Shown here piece by piece: positions 1 through 8,556 of a stretch of DNA of 64,000 bases. This DNA comes from Exiguobacterium mexicanum. Its GTDB lineage: Bacteria; Bacillota; Bacilli; Exiguobacteriales; Exiguobacteriaceae. Below the pieces are notes generated by a model. That model was not told where the DNA came from. It saw only the letters and a program-made list of their open reading frames with translations, and searched no databases. The translations under genes were made by a program, and so were the position numbers. Location: positions 2,080,001-2,144,000 of the forward strand of contig NZ_CP040676.1 in NCBI RefSeq assembly GCF_005960665.1, given 5' to 3'. Numbering within the stretch: position 1 is the stretch's first letter; each line of letters opens with the position of its first letter.

Positions 1-453
1 GACCGCCTCGACGAAAGACGCATAAAGTGGATAAAGGGCTGTCGCGCCATCGAGACGCGGCAACTTCGAGTCTAGTTTAAACGAAGATTCGCCATCCAGC
101 TCCGCTAAATCTGATTTTTCCTTAAAAGGCTGATAGTCCATCAACTCGACGCCCCGTTCTTCAATCCGTAAACTTTCTGTATACACATAATAGCCTTTCA
201 CCGAACCAAAGAAGACGATCCCGAGCACCGTTCCAATTAAAGTGATTCGCTTGAGATGACCTTTTTTCAACGGTGAGAAGTCATATAGCGCCATAATGAC
301 AATTACTAACGCCACTCCATACCAAATCGTCCATACAATCGGACGTGCCCCGGCAACCGGATCGTCCATCATGAACAATCCTATGAAAACTGATATGACC
401 CAAGCCACAAACACAATAAACACACTGCCTAATATAAACTTCATCATTTTCAT
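1..453 (-). CDS. PstS-like substrate-binding domain protein (5' part only)
   Basis: The gene runs off the left edge; only the first 151 codons are present, in frame to base 1. The start is an ATG at 453, with a GGAG about 12 bases upstream. The N-terminus holds two or three hydrophobic segments (about residues 4-30, 40-58 and 70-88). They are followed by a soluble part beginning LPRLDGATALYPLYASF, which resembles the opening of phosphate-binding (PBP-like) domains of the PstS family. The protein is therefore probably membrane-anchored with an extracytoplasmic ligand-binding domain. The ligand and partner permease cannot be judged from this fragment. Confidence 0.6.
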   Translation of the reverse strand, partial: MKMMKFILGSVFIVFVAWVISVFIGLFMMDDPVAGARPIVWTIWYGVALVIVIMALYDFSPLKKGHLKRITLIGTVLGIVFFGSVKGYYVYTESLRIEERGVELMDYQPFKEKSDLAELDGESSFKLDSKLPRLDGATALYPLYASFVEAV

Positions 454-486
454 CTAAATCAGCTACTCCATTCGCTTCTATAGTAG

Positions 487-1359
487 TCAGGCGATTTCAT
501 AAGCGATTGCTTCGACACCGACGCCTTTTGTCGGCCGGGCGACCGACCGGACATATCCTTTTCGAACGAGGAAGCCGACGATGCTCCCCAGGTCGACTTT
601 CAATGCTTGCAAGTTCGGATGCTCCATCAATTCTGAGAACGGCCACGGTTCATCCCGTTGTTGCATCGTTTGTAATAGAAGAAGAGTGCCGGGCAACACT
701 TTCGATTGAATCAAATGTTCAATGCCGATGATTACCAAATGAATCCGCTGTTCCAGCGATTCTTGTCCGCTCACCAGTTCTTCATGTAACTTATATATTT
801 CCAAATCGAGGGTGCGCACTTGCTTCCACAATATGATTTCCGGATGAATTCCGGACTCCAACACCGACAACCGCGCCAAATGAGTCAAGGCGTGATGGAT
901 TTGGGTGAAAGCATCTTGATGCTCCTCTTGTAAAAATAAGCTTCGTCCATCTTCAAAGCGTCGCAACAACTTCGCAAAAGCAAGGGACAGTTGAAGACGT
1001 TGCTCATCATTCGAAAAATTACGAAGGCGTTGTCGCAAGTCTAATAAAAACGTATTTCGTTCAAACAAGACCATCCCATCTTCAATCCAATGAATGGCCC
1101 GGCGATTCTCGTTCATTAAAATCCAACGATCCATCATCGAGTCACTTACGAGATGAAGAATAATTTTTTCTTGCCCAACCTGATAATGTTTCACTGTCCA
1201 GAACGGTTCTTCTTTCGCTTCAATCACAATCAATAGCCGGTCCGATTGATCGGTCAAAGGGTCTCTCGGCCGTTTCTTTTTCACTTCAATGATGCCAAGC
1301 GTTGTCTTCAAGGCCGCATATTCCGAATAGATCGTGCGCGTCGCATACTCCATAGTCAC
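487..1359 (-). CDS. ygxA: YgxA-type nucleotidyltransferase-like protein
   Basis: A 290-residue protein matching the length and general sequence of Bacillus YgxA, a nucleotidyltransferase-like protein of unknown substrate. It has a mixed N-terminal domain (about residues 1-120) and a helical middle and C-terminal part ending in a winged-helix-like stretch. The start is read as GTG at 1359, with AGAAGG seven bases upstream; an ATG two codons later is also possible. As in Bacillus, it lies close to ygzB, perR and gsaB. Function is not established: the family name rests on fold similarity, and no catalytic motif is obvious here. Confidence 0.75.
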   Translation of the reverse strand: MTMEYATRTIYSEYAALKTTLGIIEVKKKRPRDPLTDQSDRLLIVIEAKEEPFWTVKHYQVGQEKIILHLVSDSMMDRWILMNENRRAIHWIEDGMVLFERNTFLLDLRQRLRNFSNDEQRLQLSLAFAKLLRRFEDGRSLFLQEEHQDAFTQIHHALTHLARLSVLESGIHPEIILWKQVRTLDLEIYKLHEELVSGQESLEQRIHLVIIGIEHLIQSKVLPGTLLLLQTMQQRDEPWPFSELMEHPNLQALKVDLGSIVGFLVRKGYVRSVARPTKGVGVEAIAYEIA

Positions 1360-1521
1360 CTTGATACCTTCTTTCTATAATGATGAACCACAATCGTCCA
1401 CCCAATAATCTGATACAAAAATGATTCGCCTTCTTTTAAAATTCTCCTGCCAGCGATTGTATGAACTTCTCACGGTCGTGCAGATGAGCTATAGTAAAGA
1501 CAGACATGGAGGGATTACGAA

Positions 1522-1881
1522 ATGAAAAAACGGGGGAATAAAATCAACCGCGCTCGAAACCTTGCGTTGTTGCTCGTCTTTGCGGGAATCGGAGTCATGT
1601 ATCTCGGCCTGTTGGCGAAAAGCATCACATGGCTGATGATTATTTTCATGTTGCTCGGCTTCGTGATGGTGTTATCGAGTTCAGCGCTCTACTTTATTAT
1701 TGGGATGGCATCCACGAAAGCCATCGTCGTCACTTGCCCGAATTGTGAGAAACAGACAAAGATGCTCGGCCGGGTCGACTTATGTATGCACTGCGACGAA
1801 CCGCTCACGATCGATCAATCGCTCGAAGGTAAAGAGTTCGATGAAAAATATAATAAGCGTCAAACCCATTCACACGAATAA
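1522..1881 (+). CDS. ygzB: YgzB/UPF0295 zinc-ribbon membrane protein
   Basis: A 119-residue protein with two transmembrane helices (about residues 13-32 and 38-62). A cytoplasmic zinc-ribbon-like tail follows, with CPNC and CMHC pairs about 15 residues apart. This matches the YgzB (UPF0295) family, which sits next to perR in Bacillus. The Shine-Dalgarno GGAGGG lies eight bases before the ATG. It converges on perR and both share the hairpin at 1881-1913. The function of the family is unknown. Confidence 0.85.
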   Translation: MKKRGNKINRARNLALLLVFAGIGVMYLGLLAKSITWLMIIFMLLGFVMVLSSSALYFIIGMASTKAIVVTCPNCEKQTKMLGRVDLCMHCDEPLTIDQSLEGKEFDEKYNKRQTHSHE

Positions 1882-1913
1882 AAAAACATCCTCTGCCTGA
1901 GGATGTTTTTTTA
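1881..1913. terminator. Bidirectional terminator between ygzB and perR
   Basis: The inverted repeat AACATCCTC-tgcct-GAGGATGTT is flanked by an A-tract on the left and a T-tract on the right. It can therefore end transcription of both convergent genes. Confidence 0.9.
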
Positions 1914-2354
1914 ATGTTTATGCGCTTGTTCAGCTTGGCAAGCCGGGCACGTCCCGTATACTTCAAGACGGTGACGATCGACTTTGAACCCTGTCAATTG
2001 AGATGCGACCGATTCGATCTCGTCGAGGACCGGATAGTTGAAGTCGACAACTTTCCCACATGCATCACAGATGATGTGGTAGTGACGCGACGTCACAAAA
2101 TCAAAGCGACTCGAAGCGTCCCCATAGTTCATCTCTTGAACGAGTCCGACTTCTTTAAAGACGCGCAAGTTATTGTAGACGGTAGCGACACTCATGTTCG
2201 GAAATCTCGCCGAAAGTGCCTTATAAATGTCATCCGCTGTCGGGTGACTGTGCTCCGTGACGAGGTACTCCAAAATGGCCTGGCGCTGAGGCGTCATTCT
2301 GACTCCATGTTCTCGGAGCGACTGAACAGCATGGTCAAGCATTTCGCTTCCCAC
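1911..2354 (-). CDS. perR: Peroxide-sensing repressor PerR
   Basis: A 147-residue Fur-family regulator. It has every PerR landmark at the Bacillus numbering: regulatory metal ligands H37, D85, H91, H93 and D104, and the structural zinc cysteines C96, C99, C136 and C139. The N-terminal winged helix (about residues 10-80) binds PerR boxes. Iron-catalysed oxidation of H37 or H91 is the known peroxide-sensing mechanism of the family. The start is GTG at 2354, with GAGGG six bases upstream. A likely in-window target is the metal-efflux ATPase at 41287. No convincing PerR box was found in front of perR itself. Confidence 0.95.
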   Translation of the reverse strand: MGSEMLDHAVQSLREHGVRMTPQRQAILEYLVTEHSHPTADDIYKALSARFPNMSVATVYNNLRVFKEVGLVQEMNYGDASSRFDFVTSRHYHIICDACGKVVDFNYPVLDEIESVASQLTGFKVDRHRLEVYGTCPACQAEQAHKH

Positions 2355-2469
2355 GTCAATCCCTCATTTCTTCTATAAAATTCATGCGAAATGTCAGTTA
2401 GAATTAACCTATTTCTTACATAGTAATCTTTATAAATAGTGTACTGATTTCTTGAACGGTCGTCAAACG

Positions 2470-2497
2470 TTGAGCTTATGCGGTTGACGGCTATGAT
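2470..2497 (+). promoter_or_regulatory. Promoter of hemL
   Basis: The elements are TTGAGC at 2470-2475 and TATGAT at 2492-2497, with a 16-base spacer. They lie 36 bases upstream of the hemL start codon. This is a sigma-A type match by eye. Confidence 0.6.
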
Positions 2498-2533
2498 ACA
2501 ATAAGTGCGAATTTGTAAAAGGAGGCAACACAT

Positions 2534-3832
2534 ATGGCAACACCATCTACACGCAACAATTCAGACGTTTTGTATACCGACGCCTTGACGCACATCGTCG
2601 GCGGGGTCAATAGCCCTTCCCGCTCATTCAAGGCAGTCGGCGGCGGTGCACCCGTCTATATGGAACGAGGAGACGGCGCTTATTTCTATGACGTCGACGG
2701 CAATCGCTATATCGACTATTTGGCGGCGTACGGACCGATTATCACAGGCCACGCCCATCCGCATATCCATAAAGCGTTGATTGAGGCGTCGTCTAAAGGA
2801 CTCCTTTACGGGACACCGCACGCGCTTGAAGTCGAGTTCGCGAAAAAATTAAAGGCGGCCATCCCGTCAATGGATAAAGTCCGTTTCACCAACTCAGGGA
2901 CCGAGGCGGTCATGACGACCGTTCGTGTCGCTCGCGCCTATACCGGTCGTGAGCTCGTCGTCAAATTCAGCGGTTGCTATCACGGTCACTCGGACTTGAT
3001 GCTCATCGCGGCAGGCAGTGGACCGGCCACGCTCGGCTCACCAGACTCAGCCGGCGTCACACGAGCTACGGCGAAAGAAGTCATCACCGTGCCGTTCAAT
3101 GACGTCGAGGCGTTCCGAGACATGATGAGCGAATGGGGAAGTCAAATCGCCTGCGTCCTCGTCGAACCGATTGTCGGGAACTTCGGGATCGTCGAGCCGA
3201 AACCAGGCTTCCTCCAGGCCGTCAATGACATCACCCATAAACATGGTGCACTCGTCATTTACGACGAAGTCATCACGGCGTTCCGTTTCACGTACGGAAG
3301 CGCCCAGCAAGTGTACGGGATTGAACCGGATATGACCGCACTCGGGAAAATCATCGGCGGAGGCTTGCCGATTGGTGCCTATGGCGGTAAAGCTGAAATC
3401 ATGGAGACGGTCGCTCCGCTCGGCCCAGCCTATCAGGCCGGAACAATGGCCGGCAACCCGGCGTCGATGGCAACGGGTCTCGCTTGTCTCGAGGTTCTCG
3501 AGCAACCCGGCGTTTACGAAAAGCTCGACGCACTCGGTGCCGAGCTCGAGGCCGGGATTCGTGAAGCCGCAGAAACACATGGTGTGACCATCACGTTGAA
3601 CCGTTTAAAAGGTGCCCTTACGGTTTACTTCACGGACGAGATTGTGACCGATTACGAAGGCGCCGAAAAATCAGACGGTGAAGTGTTCGGACGTTTCTTC
3701 AAATTGATGCTCGAGAACGGTGTCAATTTAGCCCCTTCGAAGTACGAGGCTTGGTTCTTGACGACTGAGCATACCGAACAAGATATCGAAGAGACGATTG
3801 CCGCTGTGAATCGCGCGTTCGCCCAACTATAA
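2534..3832 (+). CDS. hemL: Glutamate-1-semialdehyde 2,1-aminomutase (GsaB/HemL)
   Basis: A 432-residue class-III PLP aminotransferase. It converts glutamate-1-semialdehyde to 5-aminolevulinate in C5-pathway haem synthesis. The N-terminus ([11 protein letters not shown]) and the PLP lysine K272 in [17 protein letters not shown] are characteristic. The ribosome site AAAGGAGG lies eight bases before the ATG. Its position next to perR and ygxA matches gsaB of B. subtilis, the second HemL paralogue outside the hem operon, rather than the hemAXCDBL operon. It appears monocistronic, with its own promoter and terminator. Confidence 0.93.
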   Translation: MATPSTRNNSDVLYTDALTHIVGGVNSPSRSFKAVGGGAPVYMERGDGAYFYDVDGNRYIDYLAAYGPIITGHAHPHIHKALIEASSKGLLYGTPHALEVEFAKKLKAAIPSMDKVRFTNSGTEAVMTTVRVARAYTGRELVVKFSGCYHGHSDLMLIAAGSGPATLGSPDSAGVTRATAKEVITVPFNDVEAFRDMMSEWGSQIACVLVEPIVGNFGIVEPKPGFLQAVNDITHKHGALVIYDEVITAFRFTYGSAQQVYGIEPDMTALGKIIGGGLPIGAYGGKAEIMETVAPLGPAYQAGTMAGNPASMATGLACLEVLEQPGVYEKLDALGAELEAGIREAAETHGVTITLNRLKGALTVYFTDEIVTDYEGAEKSDGEVFGRFFKLMLENGVNLAPSKYEAWFLTTEHTEQDIEETIAAVNRAFAQL

Positions 3833-3836
3833 GCAA

Positions 3837-3863
3837 AAGGAGATGCCGCGGCATCTCTTTTTC
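3837..3863 (+). terminator. Terminator after hemL
   Basis: A perfect palindrome, GAGATGCCGCGGCATCTC, is followed by a T-run immediately after the hemL stop codon. Confidence 0.88.
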
Positions 3864-3865
3864 GT

Positions 3866-5503
3866 TTACACCGAAGGCCGAATCCACAGCTGGTCGTAGC
3901 GGGGGTGGCCGAACACATCGACTGGAACTTCCCCTAGAAAGCTCGGGAATCGCCGCTCTCGGGCCACGTGATACAGAGGAATAACAAGTGCTGCTTCTGT
4001 CAAATAACGCTCGACATCACGATGGAGCCACGGCCACGCACTCATATCGGTCTGACGGTAACGGTCCATCATCGTCCGGAGCTCCTTTTCATGCGCGATT
4101 AACTTGCCGACGAGTGACAGTTCACTCGTCAAAAACGCGAGAAACGCCAAATCGAGATCTTCGCTCATCATCTCCCCGCATAAAATCAAATCAGCACGGC
4201 GCAGCGTCTCCTCTTGTAGTAACGAGGCAATCGTATACGTCTCGGTCTCAACGATAAAGCCGGCTACGCGCAACTGTTCCGCGACAAGCATCGCGTCTTC
4301 TGTCGCAACGTCGAACGGCAAATGCAATAGACGCAGTGGACGGCGCGAACTTCCCGTTGCTTTTGGTGCCGCCACCGGTCGACTCGCCTCCGGGAAAAAA
4401 CCATGGGCCACTTGATGACGTTCTCCCCCCAAATCGACGACCGCTTGTTTATCGATCGCCCGTTGAATCGCGCGTCGCGTCGCCATATCCTCTTTCAGCC
4501 AGGAGTGCTGTAAGTTGAACATGAGATAACGAGCCCCGGCCTCGGCAATCCATTTCACGACGCTATGATCGTCCCGCGCGCTCCATTTGGCGTGATCTGC
4601 TTCCGAGAACGTGACAAACTCAACCACGTCCAATGACGGACGCGGGCGCAACCCGCGCTCGAACGCCCGTAAACGCACGACGTCGTCAGATTGTTTCTCC
4701 AATTTGAAAGGCCCCGTCCCAACAATCCCTTCTGCTCCTTCATACGTAATGGATGCCGGTGTTTGAGCAAGCAAGCGCTCGATGTAGGCCCGATGTGCTT
4801 TCGTATGGATGTCAATGACGTAAGGCGCCGGCGATTCGACCCGTTCGATTGGCGCGAACAACCAAACTTGTTTTCCGCGAGCCAATAATCGATTCAACGA
4901 GTAAACGACATCTTTGGCGGCTAACGTCATTCCGTTGTGGAATGTGACGCCTTTTCGGATATAACACCGAAATCCGAATGTCACTTCTTCGATATGATGG
5001 GCAAGGGACGTTTGGACCGTCGTCCCATCCCATTCGAAGAGGCGATCGAAGACGTGCCGAGACAAGGACGCCTCCATCGCGATATGGATGTCGAGCGGGT
5101 CGAGTGATTCAAGCGTCCGGGTACGCGGGAACACGAATCGGTCTTCTTCCGTCTGTTCGAAACCGAATCGACTCCAAATCCGCGCTTGGATCAGTTCCCG
5201 TAATGCGGGTGGCCAATCCCACTCCAACCATTTGGCCGCCTGCGCCATCGTAGCCTCAGAAAATGAGGTTACGACCCACGCCTGGAGCGTCTCGTCAAAG
5301 TCCGACTGAAAACGAAGCATCGATTCATGGCCGCGCCCTTTGCCGGCTTGATAGGTCACCCACCCCATCGCCTCCCATGCCTTGATATCACGCTTCACTT
5401 GTTTCTCACTATAGCCGACCGCTTCAACCGCTTCCCGCAACGTCACTTCCCTTTTGCCCGTCTCTATCGTGTGGCGATAAATCGCCACTAGTTTCGCATT
5501 CAT
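3866..5503 (-). CDS. SgrR-type transcriptional regulator with solute-binding domain
   Basis: A 545-residue regulator. An N-terminal winged-helix domain (about residues 1-110, SgrR_N type) is fused to a family-5 extracellular solute-binding-like domain (about 150-530) that would bind a small ligand in the cytoplasm. There is no signal peptide, as expected for this architecture. The start is ATG 5503 with AGGGGG seven bases upstream; an in-frame start ten codons earlier lacks a ribosome site. It is divergent from an MFS exporter, the same pairing as SgrR-SetA in E. coli. The palindrome at 5521-5532 between them is a plausible operator. The ligand is unknown. Confidence 0.8.
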   Translation of the reverse strand: MNAKLVAIYRHTIETGKREVTLREAVEAVGYSEKQVKRDIKAWEAMGWVTYQAGKGRGHESMLRFQSDFDETLQAWVVTSFSEATMAQAAKWLEWDWPPALRELIQARIWSRFGFEQTEEDRFVFPRTRTLESLDPLDIHIAMEASLSRHVFDRLFEWDGTTVQTSLAHHIEEVTFGFRCYIRKGVTFHNGMTLAAKDVVYSLNRLLARGKQVWLFAPIERVESPAPYVIDIHTKAHRAYIERLLAQTPASITYEGAEGIVGTGPFKLEKQSDDVVRLRAFERGLRPRPSLDVVEFVTFSEADHAKWSARDDHSVVKWIAEAGARYLMFNLQHSWLKEDMATRRAIQRAIDKQAVVDLGGERHQVAHGFFPEASRPVAAPKATGSSRRPLRLLHLPFDVATEDAMLVAEQLRVAGFIVETETYTIASLLQEETLRRADLILCGEMMSEDLDLAFLAFLTSELSLVGKLIAHEKELRTMMDRYRQTDMSAWPWLHRDVERYLTEAALVIPLYHVARERRFPSFLGEVPVDVFGHPRYDQLWIRPSV

Positions 5504-5520
5504 GACCTTCCCCCTAAATG

Positions 5521-5532
5521 TGGACATGTCCA
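5521..5532. promoter_or_regulatory. Palindromic operator candidate between SgrR-like regulator and MFS gene
   Basis: A perfect 12-base palindrome, TGGACATGTCCA, lies 18 bases upstream of the regulator start. The half-site GTCCAC recurs at about 5561-5566. It sits in the divergent intergenic region, as an autoregulatory and target operator would. This is inference only. Confidence 0.4.
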
Positions 5533-5595
5533 AATATTTTGTCTCTTTTCACCAAGTGTAGTCCACGTTTAAAGTAGTGACAAGGAGGTGCTCAC

Positions 5596-6828
5596 ATGAA
5601 ATTCAAAGATTTTCCAACCAACGTTCGGCTTCGACTCGTCTGCGGCTTTTTCATCCGCATCGTCGGCTCGGCCATCTTTCCATTCATGGCTTTATACTTT
5701 TCAGAAGAACTCGGCAAAATCGCTGCCGGGATCATCATGACGTCATTCGTCATCGTCGGGTATGTCACCGGCTTGTTCGGTGGGTACTTCTCGGATCGCT
5801 TCAATCGCAAGCACGTCTTACAAATCGGCCAACTCGTTCAAATCCTTTGCTTCATCGGAATGACGGTGGCGATTCACCCATCAAACAATTGGGCACTCGC
5901 CGTGGCCATTCTCTACTTCGGTCACGCGGTCGCCAACGGGTTGAACTATCCGGCCTTGGAGGCAATCGTCATCGATTCGATGGAAGAATCGAATCGGAAA
6001 GCGATTTATGTATATGATTATTGGCTCGTCAACTTGGCTATCGCCGGCGGTGTCATGCTTGGTGGTGCCTTCTATCGTGACTACCGCTTCGGCTTGTTCG
6101 TCGGGATGACGCTCGTTTTGACGATCACGACGATCGTCTTACAGCGCTATCTCGTCGATTCTCATCAAGGCAATCGGTCGACGCCGGCCAATCCGATTGT
6201 CGGCGTGATTCAAAACTACCGGATTGCCCTCAATGACCGACGCTGGATGTTATTCGTGCTCGGCAGCATGCTCGTCTTCTCGACCGAGTTCCATATGGCG
6301 AACTATATCGGTGTTCATTTGGCGGAATCGTTTCAACAGCGCTCGATCGGCGGCGTTCCGTTCGATGGTGTCCGAATGATGGCGTTCATGCAACTCGAGA
6401 ATACACTACTCGTCGTCGCCATCACGTTCGCCGTCACTGCATTTGTGAAACGGTACCGTGAGAAATACGTTTTCTTCATCGGCTTGTCGTTATACATCAC
6501 GGCGTACGCTGCCATCACGTCGATGAACTCGTTCCTGATTCTCGCCGTCTTGGCCGTTGTCTTCACGGTCGGCGAATTGCTGTACTCGCCGATCCGCCAA
6601 GTGAAACAAGTCGATTTGCTCGACCCGGAGCGTCGCGCCTCGTACCTTGCTTTCGGTGGACTCACATTCCACGGGGCCAAACTCGTGGCCGCGGCCGGGA
6701 TTGTCGTCGGAGCATTCATCGGACCCGTGTTCATGAGTGGCTACATCTTCTTGTTCGGAGCGCTCGGTGCCTACCTCTACTACGTCTCGTTATATAGGAT
6801 GGAATCGGTGCGCCAGCTCGCCGCATGA
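5596..6828 (+). CDS. MFS multidrug-type transporter
   Basis: A 410-residue protein with about twelve hydrophobic segments and the MFS loop 2-3 signature (GGYFSDRFNRKHVL, about residues 60-75). It belongs to the drug:H+ antiporter-like part of the major facilitator superfamily. The Shine-Dalgarno AAGGAGGTG is ideally placed before ATG 5596. It is divergent from the SgrR-type regulator, which probably controls it. Sugar or sugar-analogue efflux, as for SetA, is one possibility, but the substrate cannot be read from the sequence. Confidence 0.8.
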   Translation: MKFKDFPTNVRLRLVCGFFIRIVGSAIFPFMALYFSEELGKIAAGIIMTSFVIVGYVTGLFGGYFSDRFNRKHVLQIGQLVQILCFIGMTVAIHPSNNWALAVAILYFGHAVANGLNYPALEAIVIDSMEESNRKAIYVYDYWLVNLAIAGGVMLGGAFYRDYRFGLFVGMTLVLTITTIVLQRYLVDSHQGNRSTPANPIVGVIQNYRIALNDRRWMLFVLGSMLVFSTEFHMANYIGVHLAESFQQRSIGGVPFDGVRMMAFMQLENTLLVVAITFAVTAFVKRYREKYVFFIGLSLYITAYAAITSMNSFLILAVLAVVFTVGELLYSPIRQVKQVDLLDPERRASYLAFGGLTFHGAKLVAAAGIVVGAFIGPVFMSGYIFLFGALGAYLYYVSLYRMESVRQLAA

Positions 6829-6881
6829 CGTTTGAAGTGACACCGGAACGGAAACAGGCAAGAGTGAAGGAGGCGAGTGGT

Positions 6882-7298
6882 ATGCCAGCCATTGTATTAT
6901 TTGATGGAGACTGTAACTTTTGCGACGCGAGCGTCCAGTTCATCTTGAACCGTGACGCGACGGGGAACTTTCATTTCGCCTCGCTTCAAGGCGAGGCCGG
7001 TCAAGCTTTACGTAAACGTCATCGTATCAACGACTCGGTCGACAGCATCGTGTTGATTCGCGATGGTGTCCCGTACATTAAATCCGACGCGGCGGTCCGC
7101 ATCGCTGAAGGATTGGATGGGAAGTGGCGTTGGCTCAGGTTTGTGAGGTTCGTCCCAAAACCGATTCGTGATTTCGGCTATGATGTGATCGCTAAACATC
7201 GTTATCAGTGGTTCGGACAAAAACAGACGTGCAAACTGCCGACGCCGGAAGAACGGAGCCGATTTCTCGACCAACAACCAAAACCGCCGACTCGATGA
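6882..7298 (+). CDS. DCC-family thiol-disulfide oxidoreductase (DUF393, YuxK-like)
   Basis: A 138-residue protein opening with the family signature LFDGDCNFCD, with redox cysteines C11 and C14 in a thioredoxin-like fold. The start is ATG 6882, with AAGGAGG eight bases upstream. The open frame extends 19 codons further 5', into the end of the MFS gene, but no ribosome site supports those starts. It follows the MFS gene with a gap of 53 bases and may be co-transcribed. A predicted cytoplasmic redox protein of unknown substrate. Confidence 0.85.
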   Translation: MPAIVLFDGDCNFCDASVQFILNRDATGNFHFASLQGEAGQALRKRHRINDSVDSIVLIRDGVPYIKSDAAVRIAEGLDGKWRWLRFVRFVPKPIRDFGYDVIAKHRYQWFGQKQTCKLPTPEERSRFLDQQPKPPTR

Positions 7299-7318
7299 GT
7301 CGACGGTTTTTTTTTTTT
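7282..7318 (+). terminator. Terminator after the DCC-family gene
   Basis: The inverted repeat AACCGcCGACTC / GAGTCGaCGGTT (one mismatch) overlaps the stop codon and runs into twelve Ts. Confidence 0.85.
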
Positions 7319-8465
7319 AGTCCATACAGGTCAAGTACGTCCAGTGGCACTCCGGCATCGGATTGCCCATGAAACTGACACCGAGGTCGTCCGCCCGGTG
7401 AATCGTCGTCCATGGGGCATCACCGACTTGAAGATACACTTCATGATGTGGCGATTGCGTATGACTTCCGGACAGCTTGAACGTAGCATTGTCCTTTAAT
7501 TGCGCGACGATCGTATATTTGATGTCCGGCGCGATAACGAGCGGGTTGCCAACGGAATGTTGCAACCGATACGCCGCCCGCCCGCGGTCGATATCGACAT
7601 CTTCAAGATACACTTGGTCGACAGAGGCGATATCTTCACCCGTCAAACGGTGATGTTTCGTATAGCCACGCGTCACATTCGCATCTTTTTTGATGGAGAC
7701 GATCGGAATATCACTCAGCCCTTCGGCCTTCACTTCCGTCCGCGTGCGATAGTCGGTCGCATGAACGTTATAAGGGCGACCGTCTCCTTCAAAATACGGA
7801 TGAGGCGACAACAAGTTCGGGTTTTTAATCATCGGCGGGCGGATGAACGTCTGGACGCGAAGCTGAATCTGGTCCACCGTCTCCAAATCAGGTCGAATCG
7901 GACTGACGAGAAAATACATGATGTACAATTCCTTGTCCCGTCTCGTGTCCGTCTTCAATTCTTTGGCGAGTGACATCGCTTTGCCGACGGCGTGAATGAG
8001 ACTCGTCCCCGGTTTCTCATCTCGCTTCACAGAGCGGAGCGCCCGCACTTCATACATTGTTGGCTCATGGAGCGGCGTCTCGTCCAAATAAGCATGGCCG
8101 ACGACTTCGGCAATGCGTCGTCCTTGCCGGTAAATCGCATACGTTTCGACGTCAGCAATCGGGTCCCATTGGAGATGGGTGCCGTTCGAGGCGACGACTG
8201 CCGACGTGAGATGACGATTCCAGTACAAGTCGTCAGTTGGGTCGACGGCGGCCGTATACACTTTCGCCACTTCCCCCTGTTCGTCCGTGATGCGATAAGC
8301 GACTTGTTCTCCCACACCGGTCTCGTGATCGACATAGTGTTGATCGGTCCCTTCATACACATACTTCCCGTTCCGCGTGAGCCGGACCGTCCCTTCGACT
8401 GACCACGTCAGCTCGAGCGCGTCTTTTAGCGGTTTTACCGTAATTAATCCTTCCCCGTTCATCAT
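7317..8465 (-). CDS. DUF3238 domain protein
   Basis: A 382-residue protein without signal peptide or membrane segments. The N-terminal part (about 1-165) looks like two fibronectin-III-type beta domains. The C-terminal part (about 180-382) resembles DUF3238, known from Bacillus proteins of unknown role. The start is ATG 8465 with GGGGGA about seven bases upstream. It is monocistronic between the DCC gene and ygaD. No catalytic residues can be named. Confidence 0.6.
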   Translation of the reverse strand: MMNGEGLITVKPLKDALELTWSVEGTVRLTRNGKYVYEGTDQHYVDHETGVGEQVAYRITDEQGEVAKVYTAAVDPTDDLYWNRHLTSAVVASNGTHLQWDPIADVETYAIYRQGRRIAEVVGHAYLDETPLHEPTMYEVRALRSVKRDEKPGTSLIHAVGKAMSLAKELKTDTRRDKELYIMYFLVSPIRPDLETVDQIQLRVQTFIRPPMIKNPNLLSPHPYFEGDGRPYNVHATDYRTRTEVKAEGLSDIPIVSIKKDANVTRGYTKHHRLTGEDIASVDQVYLEDVDIDRGRAAYRLQHSVGNPLVIAPDIKYTIVAQLKDNATFKLSGSHTQSPHHEVYLQVGDAPWTTIHRADDLGVSFMGNPMPECHWTYLTCMD

Positions 8466-8520
8466 TGGTTCATCCCCCTTTTGTCATGTCGTTTCTTCAT
8501 TCCCGTCTCACTGTCACGGA

Positions 8521-8551
8521 AAACAAAAAGACCTCGAGTTTCCTCGAGGTC
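8521..8551 (-). terminator. Terminator of the ygaD gene
   Basis: Read on the minus strand: stem GACCTCGAG, loop GAAA, stem CTCGAGGTC, then TTTTTG. It directly follows the ygaD stop codon. Confidence 0.9.
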
Positions 8552-8556
8552 CCGTC

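Noticed and set aside
2390-2420. Possible PerR box upstream of perR
   Set aside because: TTAGAATTAACCTAT matches the TTATAATNATTATAA consensus at too few positions to claim autoregulation.
2481-2502. TTGACG followed by TACAAT as the hemL promoter
   Set aside because: The spacer would be only seven or eight bases; TTGAGC-N16-TATGAT is a better fit.
3047-3580. Minus-strand open frame inside hemL
   Set aside because: No ribosome site or recognisable domain; hemL accounts for the sequence.
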